Shown here piece by piece: positions 54,510 through 63,578 of a DNA stretch of 64,000 nucleotides. A program made the position numbers and the translations under genes. The stretch is from an uncultured Pseudohongiella sp. GTDB taxonomy: Bacteria; Pseudomonadota; Gammaproteobacteria; Pseudomonadales; Pseudohongiellaceae. The stretch is taken from assembly GCA_902537815.1 (NCBI GenBank), contig CACBCS010000007.1, positions 17,969-81,968 on the forward strand, read 5' to 3'. How positions within the stretch are numbered: the stretch's first letter is position 1; each line of letters opens with the position of its first letter. The notes under the pieces were generated by a model. It did not search any database. It saw nothing but the letters and a program-made list of their open reading frames with translations, and was not told the origin of the DNA.

Positions 54510-55658
54510 ATGACCCTGATTAGCAGGCGCGCCTGGGCTACGATCAATCTTGCCGCGCTGAAAAAAAATCTGGCGCTCGTTCGAACCTACAGCCCCAACT
54601 CGGGGATTTATCCTGTCATCAAATCCAACGCTTACGGTCACGGCATGGCGGAAGCGGCTGCTGCCCTGAGCAGTGCGCATATCAAGCTAAGCGGGCTTGC
54701 TGTCGCGACCATGTCCGAAGCGGTATGCCTGCGCGAGCTGGAGCCAGATTTACCGATTCTGCTGCTGAACGGCTTTATGGCCCGAGAAGAACTGCGTGAG
54801 TGTCTGGCCAGGCGCATTGAAACGGTTGTTCATGCCGACTACCAGCTTCCAATTCTTGATCAGGTACTGGCAGAAGAGGCGCTTTCAGGCAGTCGCAAAC
54901 TGTGGGTTAAGTACAACACCGGCATGAACCGACTGGGCCTGGGCCAAGAACAGGCGATTGAAGCCTATCTGAAATTAAGGGCCTACCCGGGCACGCAGCT
55001 GGTGTTGATGTCTCATCTCGCCTGCGCTGATGCCCCGAATACGCCAGAATTCGCACAGTTTACCGAAGACCAGCGAACACGGTTGGCTCAGGCGAAAGGC
55101 GAGTTGCTCAGTAAAGGTCAGCAGACTGTCGAAACCAGTATGGCGGCTTCAGCGGGCATCTTGCAGTGGCCCGAGACCCATCTCGATTACGTGCGTCCCG
55201 GTGTGATGCTTTATGGAAGCTCGCCAATGGCTGATCAGACGGGGGAGGAACTCGGTCTGCAGCCAGTGATGACACTACGGTCAAGAATTATTGCCATTCG
55301 TGATTTGAAAGCGGGCGATGCGATTGGTTATGGGGCAACCTACGTGTGCGAGCGGGATACCCGCATGGCAACGGTATCAATTGGTTACGGAGACGGCTAT
55401 CCGCGCAGCGCCGGTAACGGCACTCCGGTTCTTGTGCACACTTCCAGTGGCAAGGTCAGAACCCGCCTCATCGGTCGCGTTTCCATGGATATGATCACGC
55501 TGGATCTGACCGGAATTGATGATGCACAGATCGACGACGAAGTGACTTTATGGGGAGAGGATTTGTGTGCCGATGAGGTTGCCAGCGCAGCCGGCACGAT
55601 TTCTTACGAGCTGTTCTGCAAAGTGACCTCCCGGGTGAGTCTGTCGTATACAGATTGA
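54510..55658 (+). CDS. alr: alanine racemase
   Basis: 382 aa. RRAWATINLAALKKNLALVR opens the barrel. The PLP lysine is in VIKSNAYGHGM near residue 38. KYNTGMNRLG, YVRPGVMLYG and ATVSIGYGDGYPRS (catalytic Tyr segment) follow. It makes D-alanine for peptidoglycan. It follows dnaB, as in Pseudomonas. Confidence 0.95.
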   Translation: MTLISRRAWATINLAALKKNLALVRTYSPNSGIYPVIKSNAYGHGMAEAAAALSSAHIKLSGLAVATMSEAVCLRELEPDLPILLLNGFMAREELRECLARRIETVVHADYQLPILDQVLAEEALSGSRKLWVKYNTGMNRLGLGQEQAIEAYLKLRAYPGTQLVLMSHLACADAPNTPEFAQFTEDQRTRLAQAKGELLSKGQQTVETSMAASAGILQWPETHLDYVRPGVMLYGSSPMADQTGEELGLQPVMTLRSRIIAIRDLKAGDAIGYGATYVCERDTRMATVSIGYGDGYPRSAGNGTPVLVHTSSGKVRTRLIGRVSMDMITLDLTGIDDAQIDDEVTLWGEDLCADEVASAAGTISYELFCKVTSRVSLSYTD

Positions 55659-55701
55659 GACTCAGGCTCTTGCATGTGTTGTTAGCGGACTGAAAGCAGA
55701 A

Positions 55702-57075
55702 ATGGCTAAAACCAAAATCGCGTTTGTTTGCACTGATTGCGGCGCAGAACATGGTCAATGGCAGGGACAATGCTCTGCCTGTAAAGCCTGGAACACACTC
55801 TCTCAGATTAACCTGGGCGGCTCCGGCTCACCCGCCGCGAAGGCTGATTTTCGGCAGCGGGGTTATGCGGGGGAGAAGACTGACGTCCAGACCCTCGCGG
55901 ATATCGATCTGGAAGCCCTGCCCAGATTCAGCTCAAGCATAGGGGAGCTTGATCGGGTGCTCGGCGGGGGGCTTGTCCCGGGATCAGTCATTCTGGTGGG
56001 AGGTAATCCCGGGGCGGGTAAGAGCACCCTGTTGCTGCAAATCATGTGTACTCTGGCCGATCAGGATAAGGTCGCGCTTTATGTCACCGGCGAAGAATCC
56101 CTGCAGCAGGTGGGGATGCGGGCGCAGCGCCTGAACCTGCCACAGCAAGCGCTGAAGATGCTGGCTGAAACCAATGTCGAGCAAATCTGTCATGCCGCTC
56201 AGGAACACAAGCCTTCGCTGCTGGTCGTGGATTCGATTCAGGTCATGCACAGCAGCGAAGTACCCTCCGCGCCCGGCAGTGTCAGCCAGGTTCGTGAATG
56301 CGCCGCTTACCTCATTCAATACGCCAAACAAACCAACACGGTATTGTTTCTGGTCGGACACGTCACTAAGGAAGGAAATCTCGCCGGTCCGAAAGTCTTG
56401 GAACACATGATCGACTGTTTCGTGATGCTGGAAGGCGGCACCGACAGCAAATATCGCATCTTGCGCAGTCAGAAAAATCGGTTTGGTGCAGTTAATGAAC
56501 TGGGAGTTTTCGCCATGACCGAGCAGGGCATGAAAGAGGTGAAGAATCCGTCTGCTATTTTTCTGGCTCGAACAGAGGAAGACAGTGCCGGCTCTCTGGT
56601 GATGGTGCTCTGGGAAGGCACCCGTCCGCTGCTGGTTGAGATTCAGGCACTGGTGGATGCCAGCCCGCTGGGTAATCCCCGTCGGGTTGCGGTGGGCCTG
56701 GAGCAGAATCGCATGGCCATGCTGCTGGCCGTGCTGCATCGGCACGGTGGGCTGTACATGGCGGATCAGGATGTCTTCGTAAACGTGGTGGGTGGTGTCA
56801 AAGTGAGCGAAACCAGTGCGGATCTGGCGCTTCTGCTGGCAATCGTCTCCAGCTTCAAAGACCGGCCTGTTGATCGCCAAACGGTTGCTTTCGGTGAAGT
56901 GGGCCTGGCTGGTGAAATCAGACCCGTGCAAGGCGGGCAGGAGCGTCTGCAAGAGGCTGCCAAGCACGGCTTCAGGCGCGCTATTGTCCCGAAGGCCAAT
57001 GTGCCCAAGTCCCCGATCGAAGGTCTTGAGGTGATCGGAGTCAGCAAGATCGAACAGGCGCTGGCTGCTCTGTGA
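55702..57075 (+). CDS. radA: DNA repair protein RadA
   Basis: 457 aa. The N-terminal zinc finger CTDCGAEHGQWQGQCSAC, Walker A GGNPGAGKST, the RadA-specific KNRFG (near residue 257) and a C-terminal Lon-like domain are present. It is a branch-migration helicase in recombination. It follows alr and is convergent with the MFS gene 12 nt downstream. Confidence 0.96.
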   Translation: MAKTKIAFVCTDCGAEHGQWQGQCSACKAWNTLSQINLGGSGSPAAKADFRQRGYAGEKTDVQTLADIDLEALPRFSSSIGELDRVLGGGLVPGSVILVGGNPGAGKSTLLLQIMCTLADQDKVALYVTGEESLQQVGMRAQRLNLPQQALKMLAETNVEQICHAAQEHKPSLLVVDSIQVMHSSEVPSAPGSVSQVRECAAYLIQYAKQTNTVLFLVGHVTKEGNLAGPKVLEHMIDCFVMLEGGTDSKYRILRSQKNRFGAVNELGVFAMTEQGMKEVKNPSAIFLARTEEDSAGSLVMVLWEGTRPLLVEIQALVDASPLGNPRRVAVGLEQNRMAMLLAVLHRHGGLYMADQDVFVNVVGGVKVSETSADLALLLAIVSSFKDRPVDRQTVAFGEVGLAGEIRPVQGGQERLQEAAKHGFRRAIVPKANVPKSPIEGLEVIGVSKIEQALAAL

Positions 57076-57087
57076 CAGTGAGTGACC

Positions 57088-58428
57088 TCAGTCCGGGGCT
57101 CTCGCGATATCCTCTCTGATAGTCTTCGTCGCCATAAAGTAATGCAATGCGCACCAGCAGTTCACCATGACTGTGATGGACATGGCATAGCGCAGCGCAT
57201 CATCACCAAACTGGGGCGTTAGCCAGTCGCTCATGAATCCCGTCATCATCGGGCCCAGCCCGAGCCCAATCAGATTCAGCATAAACAGTAGTATGGCTGA
57301 TGCCATCGCGCGCATGCGAATACCTACCAGGAAATGTGTGGCAGCAATGCAGGGCGCAAGATACCAGCCTCCGGCAAAGACCGGCAGAAGATAGGAATAA
57401 ACTGCAATATAGCCATCCGACATGAGGAGGAAGGTATTCAGAGCAAGTGGAACGGCGACGACTGTAGAGATGAAGGGCACCCAGATGTACCAAGTGCTGT
57501 CGCCGGTCCGCTTTTTCATCCGGTCGGTAACCCACCCACCGAAGAAGGTGCCGGCCAGGCCACCCACGCCTGCGATCATGCCGTAATACCAGCCTACATC
57601 CAGAATCGGCATGCCGTGTACCCTGCCGAGGAAGAGTGGCATAAAGTTCCCCATGCCATAGGTGACAAAGGCATGCAGGGCGCAGGCGAATGACAGATGG
57701 CGAAACGATCTTCGTTCCCACAAAAAACCCATCACACTGAAGAAACCCGGCGGCGCGACGTCTTTTCGCGCTTCCGCCATGCCGCGAGGCGGCTCTTTAA
57801 CGACGAAGCGCACCACCAGCGCCAGCAGGATGCCGGGCATACCCACCACTACGAATGCCGTACGCCAGTCAAAGTACTGAACTAAATAGGCGCCGCCCAC
57901 CGTGCCAACCAGAATGCCGCCGTAGACGCCAAGCGAATAAATAGAAAGGGCAGTGGCTCGTTGCTCTGCAGGGAAAATATCGGACACGATGGAGTGGGAG
58001 GGTGGAGAGCCGCCGGCTTCCCCGACCCCGACCCCGAAGCGTGCCAGAAACAATTGGGCAAAACTTTGCGCGGCGCCACACAGGGCCGTCATCACGCTCC
58101 AGATCGCGACCGAAGCAGCAACAATATTGCGCCGGTTGCTGATGTCCGCCCAACGAGCAATGGGCACTCCCAGCGTCGTGTAGATGAAGGCGAATGCCAG
58201 ACCCGAGAGCATTCCGAATTGGCCGTCTGAAATGTTCAGATCGTCTATGATCGGCTGGGCAAGCACATTGATCACCTGCCGGTCGACAAAATTCGAGACG
58301 TAAACTGTGGTCAGGATGCCCAGAACCAGATAGCGGTAAGAAGGTTTCTGGTAGGCCTTCAGGATGGCTGCATGTTCATCTGACACTGGGTCTGAATGCG
58401 GGTCTTCTTTAACAGTCGTCGTTGACAA
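57088..58428 (-). CDS. MFS transporter, spinster-like
   Basis: 446 aa, 12 predicted spans. VYVSNFVDRQVINVLAQPIIDDLNISDGQFGMLSGLAFAF and GVPIARWADISNRRNI are the MFS A-motif region of the spinster-like group (which carries hydrophobic substrates, e.g. sphingolipids or hexuronates). The start is TTG 58428 with GAGGGA about 6 nt upstream. The substrate is unknown. It lies 91 bp after the M20 peptidase gene on the same strand and could be co-transcribed with it. Confidence 0.85.
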   Translation of the reverse strand: MSTTTVKEDPHSDPVSDEHAAILKAYQKPSYRYLVLGILTTVYVSNFVDRQVINVLAQPIIDDLNISDGQFGMLSGLAFAFIYTTLGVPIARWADISNRRNIVAASVAIWSVMTALCGAAQSFAQLFLARFGVGVGEAGGSPPSHSIVSDIFPAEQRATALSIYSLGVYGGILVGTVGGAYLVQYFDWRTAFVVVGMPGILLALVVRFVVKEPPRGMAEARKDVAPPGFFSVMGFLWERRSFRHLSFACALHAFVTYGMGNFMPLFLGRVHGMPILDVGWYYGMIAGVGGLAGTFFGGWVTDRMKKRTGDSTWYIWVPFISTVVAVPLALNTFLLMSDGYIAVYSYLLPVFAGGWYLAPCIAATHFLVGIRMRAMASAILLFMLNLIGLGLGPMMTGFMSDWLTPQFGDDALRYAMSITVMVNCWCALHYFMATKTIREDIARAPD

Positions 58429-58519
58429 TCTGCGTCCCTCCCCGATTGTTATTATTGTGGCGGAGTCCCTCGGCGTAGGGCCATTGTCCCTAAGTCACCT
58501 TTGGAATGAAAGAGGTCAA

Positions 58520-59848
58520 TCAGTCACGGGCAAGTCTGCTGATCAGCACGGCGCTAAGCTGGGCCCGCTCCAGCAGAGAGCTCAGCCGGGCCTGTTCCCG
58601 ATTGGAGTGCGCTCCGGTGCCGGCGATGCCCAGCGAGTCCAGCGTAGGCAGGCCGGCTGCCTGAGTAAGCGAACCGTCGGTCCCTCCACCCGAGTTCGTG
58701 ACTCCAAGCTCCTGTCCCAGCAGCCTGCCGAGCGCTCTGGTTTTTTCCAGCAAATAGTCAGATTCCTCGGTCGGGATCTTCGGTGGGCGGTGCAGGTTGA
58801 CCCAGCTGTCGGTCGTAATGTCGTCGGTATTCCCTGAGTAGCTGTATACCTCCGAGAAAATGGCTTTGAACTCAGCAACTGCCTCCAGCCCCTGTTCGGG
58901 TGTGGGGTAGCGTAAATCAATAAGACCCTCAGCACAGGGAGCAACGGTATTGCGTGCTTCGCCGCCGGAGACGATGCCAACGTTCACGGTAACGCCAGTT
59001 TCATAATCGGTGAGGTTTTCAATTGCAACGATTTTGTAGGCCAGCTCCTTGATGGCAGAGCGACCCTGCTCATGGGCACCGCCGGCGTGTGAAGCTTTGC
59101 CGTTTACGACAAATCTCGCCTGGCCGAGGCCCTTACGAGCCCTTACCAGATTGTTGGTTCCGGTGGATTCATAGACCAATCCATAGTCATGCAGGGCTGC
59201 TTGCGCTTCAAGATATTTGCGGGACGACAGCGACCCTATTTCCTCATCACTATTGAGCAGGACGGTGACGGCCATGTCCTCCAGCAGCCCCTTGGCGTCC
59301 AGCGCCTTGAGTGCGTACAGCATCACCACCAGGCCACCCTTCATGTCCGCCACACCGGGGCCGAACACTCGGTCACCTTCGCTGCGATAGTTCTGGAACG
59401 GACTGTCGAGAGGGAAAACGGTGTCCAGATGTCCCATAAGTAGCAGTCGCTTGCCACTGCCTGATTTGGAGGCGAGAACATGGTCAGCCAGATCAATGCT
59501 GTAATCGCTTCCGGGGCAACTGGGCATGTCGATTCGCCCGCCAGGCAGCGTATCAATATTAAAACCCATCGCGCTCAGTTCCTGGCTGAAGAGTTCAGCA
59601 AGAACTGCCATGCCGGCTTTATTCAGGCTGCCGCTGTTGATATTGGTTAGCCGTTCGAGCAAATTGATCATTTCGGTTTCCTGGTCGGACAGCCAGGATA
59701 GAAGTTCCTGCTCAGGTGGTGCAATGTTTGGTTCCAGGCTTTCCACAGCAGAAAGTGGCAGAGAAATCAGAAGGCTGATAATGAAAAGCTTTCTGCTGGC
59801 CGATATAACAGGTGCTGAATTAACGAACGACTTGAACAAAGCAGGCAC
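58520..59848 (-). CDS. M20 family metallopeptidase, CPG2-like
   Basis: 442 aa. A leader with KLFIISLLISLPLSAVES suggests export. LLLMGHLDTVFP (zinc His), GVADMKGG (bridging Asp) and NSDEEIGS (catalytic Glu) are the M20 motifs, and ESTGTNNL and GGGTDGSLTQAAGLPTLDSLGIAGTGAHS complete the glutamate carboxypeptidase pattern. It likely releases C-terminal glutamate or splits dipeptides in the periplasm. The start is ambiguous: GTG 59848 touches the AAGGGAG sequence, and TTG 59839 has it at good spacing. Confidence 0.8.
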   Translation of the reverse strand: MPALFKSFVNSAPVISASRKLFIISLLISLPLSAVESLEPNIAPPEQELLSWLSDQETEMINLLERLTNINSGSLNKAGMAVLAELFSQELSAMGFNIDTLPGGRIDMPSCPGSDYSIDLADHVLASKSGSGKRLLLMGHLDTVFPLDSPFQNYRSEGDRVFGPGVADMKGGLVVMLYALKALDAKGLLEDMAVTVLLNSDEEIGSLSSRKYLEAQAALHDYGLVYESTGTNNLVRARKGLGQARFVVNGKASHAGGAHEQGRSAIKELAYKIVAIENLTDYETGVTVNVGIVSGGEARNTVAPCAEGLIDLRYPTPEQGLEAVAEFKAIFSEVYSYSGNTDDITTDSWVNLHRPPKIPTEESDYLLEKTRALGRLLGQELGVTNSGGGTDGSLTQAAGLPTLDSLGIAGTGAHSNREQARLSSLLERAQLSAVLISRLARD

Positions 59849-60049
59849 TCCCTTTTTAGCATGTCGTTATGGCTATTTACGCAGAGTGTACGGCATTCAT
59901 CGCTAAAAACCATGGCCTGCGGACCGCTTATTTGCGGGTCGGCGAAGTCGTTGATAAACCGATAGGTGCCTTTTGTGATTGGTGTTCAGCCGCAGTAAGC
60001 TATTAGTGTCCTTGTCGGTTTCGCTTATCGTGTCCCCTAGGTGTCTACC

Positions 60050-60511
60050 ATGAAAAGATTTGTAACTGTTGCTTTACTTTGCGTTGTTAGTTTTCTGCCT
60101 CGGGTGACACTGGGCGCCGAGGCGCGTGAGGTGGAAGCGGCAATTGCAGCAGCGATGCAGGCCTTGGATCAGTTCATGGCGACCTTCAATCGACGGGATC
60201 CGGTTGCCTGGGCGGCAACACTGAATTACCCCCACGTTCGCTTTGCCAGCGGCAACGTGACGGTTTGGGAAAATGTCGAAGAATTTGCAGCTGGCGGGAC
60301 CTTCGACAGACTGCCTGCTACAGGCTGGGATCATTCCCACTGGCTCAGCCGTGAAGTGACCCTAGCGGCCCCGGGGAAGGTTCACATTGCCACGGTTTTC
60401 CAGCGTTTTGATGCGGATAACGAGGTCATCGGCACCTATCAGTCACTCTATATCGTGACTAATGTCGACGGTCACTGGGGTACTCAGGCCAGGTCCAGCC
60501 TAGCGCCGTAG
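60050..60511 (+). CDS. secreted NTF2/SnoaL-like protein
   Basis: 153 aa. A leader ends RVTLGAEA near residue 23. The mature part AAIAAAMQALDQFMATFNRRDPVAWAATLNYPHVRFASGNVTVW is the NTF2/SnoaL-like cone-fold start, and the chain ends VIGTYQSLYIVTNVDGHWGTQARSSL. Members bind small hydrophobic ligands or have isomerase roles; the function here is unknown. ATG 60050 follows TAGGTG; GTG 60041 is the alternative. Confidence 0.7.
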   Translation: MKRFVTVALLCVVSFLPRVTLGAEAREVEAAIAAAMQALDQFMATFNRRDPVAWAATLNYPHVRFASGNVTVWENVEEFAAGGTFDRLPATGWDHSHWLSREVTLAAPGKVHIATVFQRFDADNEVIGTYQSLYIVTNVDGHWGTQARSSLAP

Positions 60512-60515
60512 TCCG

Positions 60516-60830
60516 TTACCGACGAATCCACAACTCGATATCGGCAGTATCTTCCGGGAATTCTGCTGCGTGCCGTTTGCCAGCGGGCACAAAATACCAC
60601 TCTCCCGCTTCGATGCGCTGTGTTTCATCGTCCATTGTCAATAACAGCACGCCCTTGGTGATCACGCCAACGTTGTCAGTGTCATGACTGTGGGGCTCAA
60701 TGACCGTGCCGCCCGGATAAATGCCAAATAGCACGTCACAGGAACCTGCGTTCAGTTTAAAGGCATCAAATTTGCCCTCGTACGCGGGCAATTCACGAAT
60801 CTGCTCGGGAAAGTATTCGGCTAGGCTCAT
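60516..60830 (-). CDS. cupin domain protein
   Basis: 104 aa from the ATG at 60830, with AAGGAG 8 nt upstream. The cupin motif is GGTVIEPHSHDTDNVGVITKG, followed by IEAGEWYFVPAGKRHAAEF, with the His and Glu/His metal ligands of cupin_2. It is a small single-domain cupin; the enzyme or sensor role is unknown. Longer upstream frame lacks an SD. It is convergent with the SnoaL-like gene and divergent from the amine oxidase. Confidence 0.8.
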   Translation of the reverse strand: MSLAEYFPEQIRELPAYEGKFDAFKLNAGSCDVLFGIYPGGTVIEPHSHDTDNVGVITKGVLLLTMDDETQRIEAGEWYFVPAGKRHAAEFPEDTADIELWIRR

Positions 60831-61042
60831 GGCAGAGCTCCTTACTGGTGGCCAACTTGGCTGTGACTTTTTGGCATTATGGCTTCGATTGTCTATCAAG
60901 GACAGATTGAGATAGCCGGTGCAGCTACGCGACAAATTGTCACGACTGCCAGCGGGACAAACTACTATGTTTCAGACTCCTCAAAAGGGCGCAAATCCAA
61001 GTATACTGAGGCCTACGTAGACTCCGTATGGGAGTATTTTCG

Positions 61043-62623
61043 ATGGTCAATCCAGTTAGCAGGCGGGAATTTCTCAACTTGCTTGCCGCAACCGGCGGCA
61101 TCGCGGCCGCGCTGCGTGCGGGCACCGCACTGAATCTGTTGCCGGGTTCGGCGTCTGCAGCTTCTCTGGATCTGCTGAATCTCGGCAGTAACCAGCGCAA
61201 AATTGCCATACTGGGTGGCGGTATTTCAGGGCTGACTGCGGCCTATGAACTGAGCAAGCAGGGCTATGACTGCACGGTGCTGGAAGCCTCTCACCGCTGT
61301 GGCGGCCGCGTTCTGACCCTCCGTCACGGGGATCTGATCGATGAAATCGGCAATCGTCAATATTGCGAGTTCGATGATGAGCCGCACATGTATTTCAATG
61401 CCGGCGCCGCCCGGATTCCCAGCACTCATCGCAATCTATTAGCCTATTGCAAAGAGCTGAATGTTGAACTTGAGGTGTTCATCAATGAGAACAAAACCTC
61501 ATTTGTTCAGGACGACAACATGTTGGGTGGCAGGCCAATCCGCAACATTGATTACACCACCAACATGCGCGGGTTCATGGCAGAGTTGATGGCGAAAGCC
61601 ATGAACTGCGATGAACTGGATGCGCCGTTTACCGAGCCTGAGGCGGAAACACTGCTCAGTATGATTCGCTCTTTCGGTGACCTGAATGAGAATGACCTGT
61701 ATTCCGGCAGCTTTCGGGCCGGTTACGCCGAAGGAGGGTTTCTAAAACACGGCGTACAGAAAGACATGATTGCCTTTCGGGATTTACTTAAATCCCGTTT
61801 GGGCCGACAGATGATGGGGGCAAATGAGGGCGACACCGGACCTATCCTCATGCAGCCTGCGGGAGGGATGGACCAGATTATCCGAGGATTTCTTAAACAT
61901 GTTGGTGAACAGGTGAAGTATCGGGCGATGGTGACCTCAGTCAAGGTCACAGACAAGGGTGTCAATGTGGCCTATGATCAGGATGGTGTCCGACACAGCC
62001 TTGAAGTGGATTATTGCTTCAACTGCATTCCGACTCATCTGATGGTCGGCATAGATCACAATTTTCCCTCGGATTATGTCACTGCAATGAAGTACGTCCG
62101 TCGCGGCGAGGCCTACAAAGCCGCTTTTCAGGCCAAGCACCGTTTCTGGGAGGATCTGGACATCTATGGTGGTATTTCCTGGTCGAACACCAAGAGCCGC
62201 CAGTTGTGGTATCCCTCCCACGGCATTCACAAAGCCAAAGGCGTCGTGCTCGGCGCCTATGACTACGGCGGCGGGATGTATCACACCATGATGAATCAGG
62301 AAGAGCGGATCGAAGCCCACCTTGCAGACCATGAAAAAATTCATCCGAATTTCCGCGAGCTGGTGGAGAAGCCGGTCACGATTGGCTGGCATCGCATGAA
62401 TCACATGCTGGGATGCTCAGCCAGATGGTCACGCAACTTCGGTCGGGGTTGGACCCATGAAGAAGAAACGCTCTATCACAAGCTGCAGGCGCCGGTTAAC
62501 GGTCGACACTACTTCATCGGTGATCAGATCAGTATGCATTCAGCCTGGCAGGAAAGCGCGGTGATGTCTGCCCAGTGGGCACTTAGCCACATGGATGCAC
62601 AGGTGCGTGCCGAGCTGGTCTGA
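61043..62623 (+). CDS. Tat-exported flavin monoamine oxidase family protein
   Basis: 526 aa. The N-terminus VSRREFLNLLAATGG is a twin-arginine signal, so the protein folds with FAD before export to the periplasm. Near residue 54, IAILGGGISGLTAAYE is the FAD Rossmann motif, followed by LEASHRCGGRVLTLR. The C-terminus YFIGDQISMHSAWQESAVMSAQWAL is the FAD-cap motif. It resembles L-amino-acid/monoamine oxidases, but the substrate is unknown. SD GGGAG precedes ATG 61043. A dihaem cytochrome c follows after 25 nt and may accept its electrons. Confidence 0.85.
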   Translation: MVNPVSRREFLNLLAATGGIAAALRAGTALNLLPGSASAASLDLLNLGSNQRKIAILGGGISGLTAAYELSKQGYDCTVLEASHRCGGRVLTLRHGDLIDEIGNRQYCEFDDEPHMYFNAGAARIPSTHRNLLAYCKELNVELEVFINENKTSFVQDDNMLGGRPIRNIDYTTNMRGFMAELMAKAMNCDELDAPFTEPEAETLLSMIRSFGDLNENDLYSGSFRAGYAEGGFLKHGVQKDMIAFRDLLKSRLGRQMMGANEGDTGPILMQPAGGMDQIIRGFLKHVGEQVKYRAMVTSVKVTDKGVNVAYDQDGVRHSLEVDYCFNCIPTHLMVGIDHNFPSDYVTAMKYVRRGEAYKAAFQAKHRFWEDLDIYGGISWSNTKSRQLWYPSHGIHKAKGVVLGAYDYGGGMYHTMMNQEERIEAHLADHEKIHPNFRELVEKPVTIGWHRMNHMLGCSARWSRNFGRGWTHEEETLYHKLQAPVNGRHYFIGDQISMHSAWQESAVMSAQWALSHMDAQVRAELV

Positions 62624-62648
62624 AGACTGTTGTTCCAAGGAGTTTGTA

Positions 62649-63308
62649 ATGCTGAGTTTCGTTCCTCCCGACGCGCGATATAAAATCTGGGGTCTGGCCA
62701 ACAGAATCTTGCTCGCCTTGGCTATCTGCCAGCTGATCCCCTTTACCTCAGCTGCGGCGGAACGGGAGCCCTATGACGACCGCTACTGTACGACCTGTCA
62801 CGGCACTGACGGTAGAGGCAATGAAGGTATCGAAGCGCCGAGACTGGCGGGCATGGAGGACTGGTATCTGCGCCGGCAGTTGGAGAATTTCCGCGCCGGT
62901 ATTCGCGGTTATCACCCGATGGATACCGCAGGTATCGCGATGCGCCCCATGGCCAAGCTGACGGATGACAGTATCGCTGACATTGTGGCGTGGGTCGGCA
63001 GCTGGGACTACCAGCCTGCAGAAATCACGATTGAAGGTGATGTGCAGTCGGGTGAATTGCTGTACGGCGTTTGTGCCACCTGTCACGGTATGGACGCCAA
63101 AGGCAATGCGGCAATGGGCGCGCCGGCTCTGGCCGGACAGAACGACTGGTATCTTGTCACGCAACTGAACAACTTCGTTGCGGGATACCGGGGTCGGCAT
63201 GAAGACGATCGGTATGGCCAGCAGATGGCCGCCATGGTCGGCACGTTGACGGATGAGTCCGCTACCCGCGATGTGGTGGTTTACATCAATTCTCTGGAAA
63301 CCCGCTAG
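62649..63308 (+). CDS. dihaem cytochrome c (cytochrome c4/c553-like)
   Basis: 219 aa. A leader ends PFTSAAAE near residue 38. Two similar class I domains follow: YCTTCHG (C47, C50, H51) and VCATCHG (C142, C145, H146). Methionines in MRPMAKL and QQMAAM are likely sixth ligands. The duplicated layout is that of cytochrome c4. SD AAGGAG lies 8 nt before ATG 62649; the upstream frame is rejected. It is in an operon with the amine oxidase. Confidence 0.9.
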   Translation: MLSFVPPDARYKIWGLANRILLALAICQLIPFTSAAAEREPYDDRYCTTCHGTDGRGNEGIEAPRLAGMEDWYLRRQLENFRAGIRGYHPMDTAGIAMRPMAKLTDDSIADIVAWVGSWDYQPAEITIEGDVQSGELLYGVCATCHGMDAKGNAAMGAPALAGQNDWYLVTQLNNFVAGYRGRHEDDRYGQQMAAMVGTLTDESATRDVVVYINSLETR

Positions 63309-63578
63309 CCTTTCGGATTTGTTCCGAATGAGCGTGGGGGCTTGGTCTTCCAGACAGCGCTAGATATACTGATGCGTGAGGTGTTCACCAATCGGGCGTG
63401 CACAGCACGCGATGTCAGAGGCTTAATCGTCGCGCAGAGTCCGGTCACCAAGGTCAACGTGGGCTGTCTTTGACCCGATGAATTCCGAATCACGCATCAC
63501 CCGGAATAAAACAATAAAGCGGCAGGCAACTGATCTCTGAGCCAGACGTCCAGGGTCTGCGCCAAGGAGCGAACCACC

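Noticed and set aside
53044..57075. Possible inteins in dnaB or radA
   Set aside because: Both have ordinary length (473 and 457 aa) with continuous motifs.
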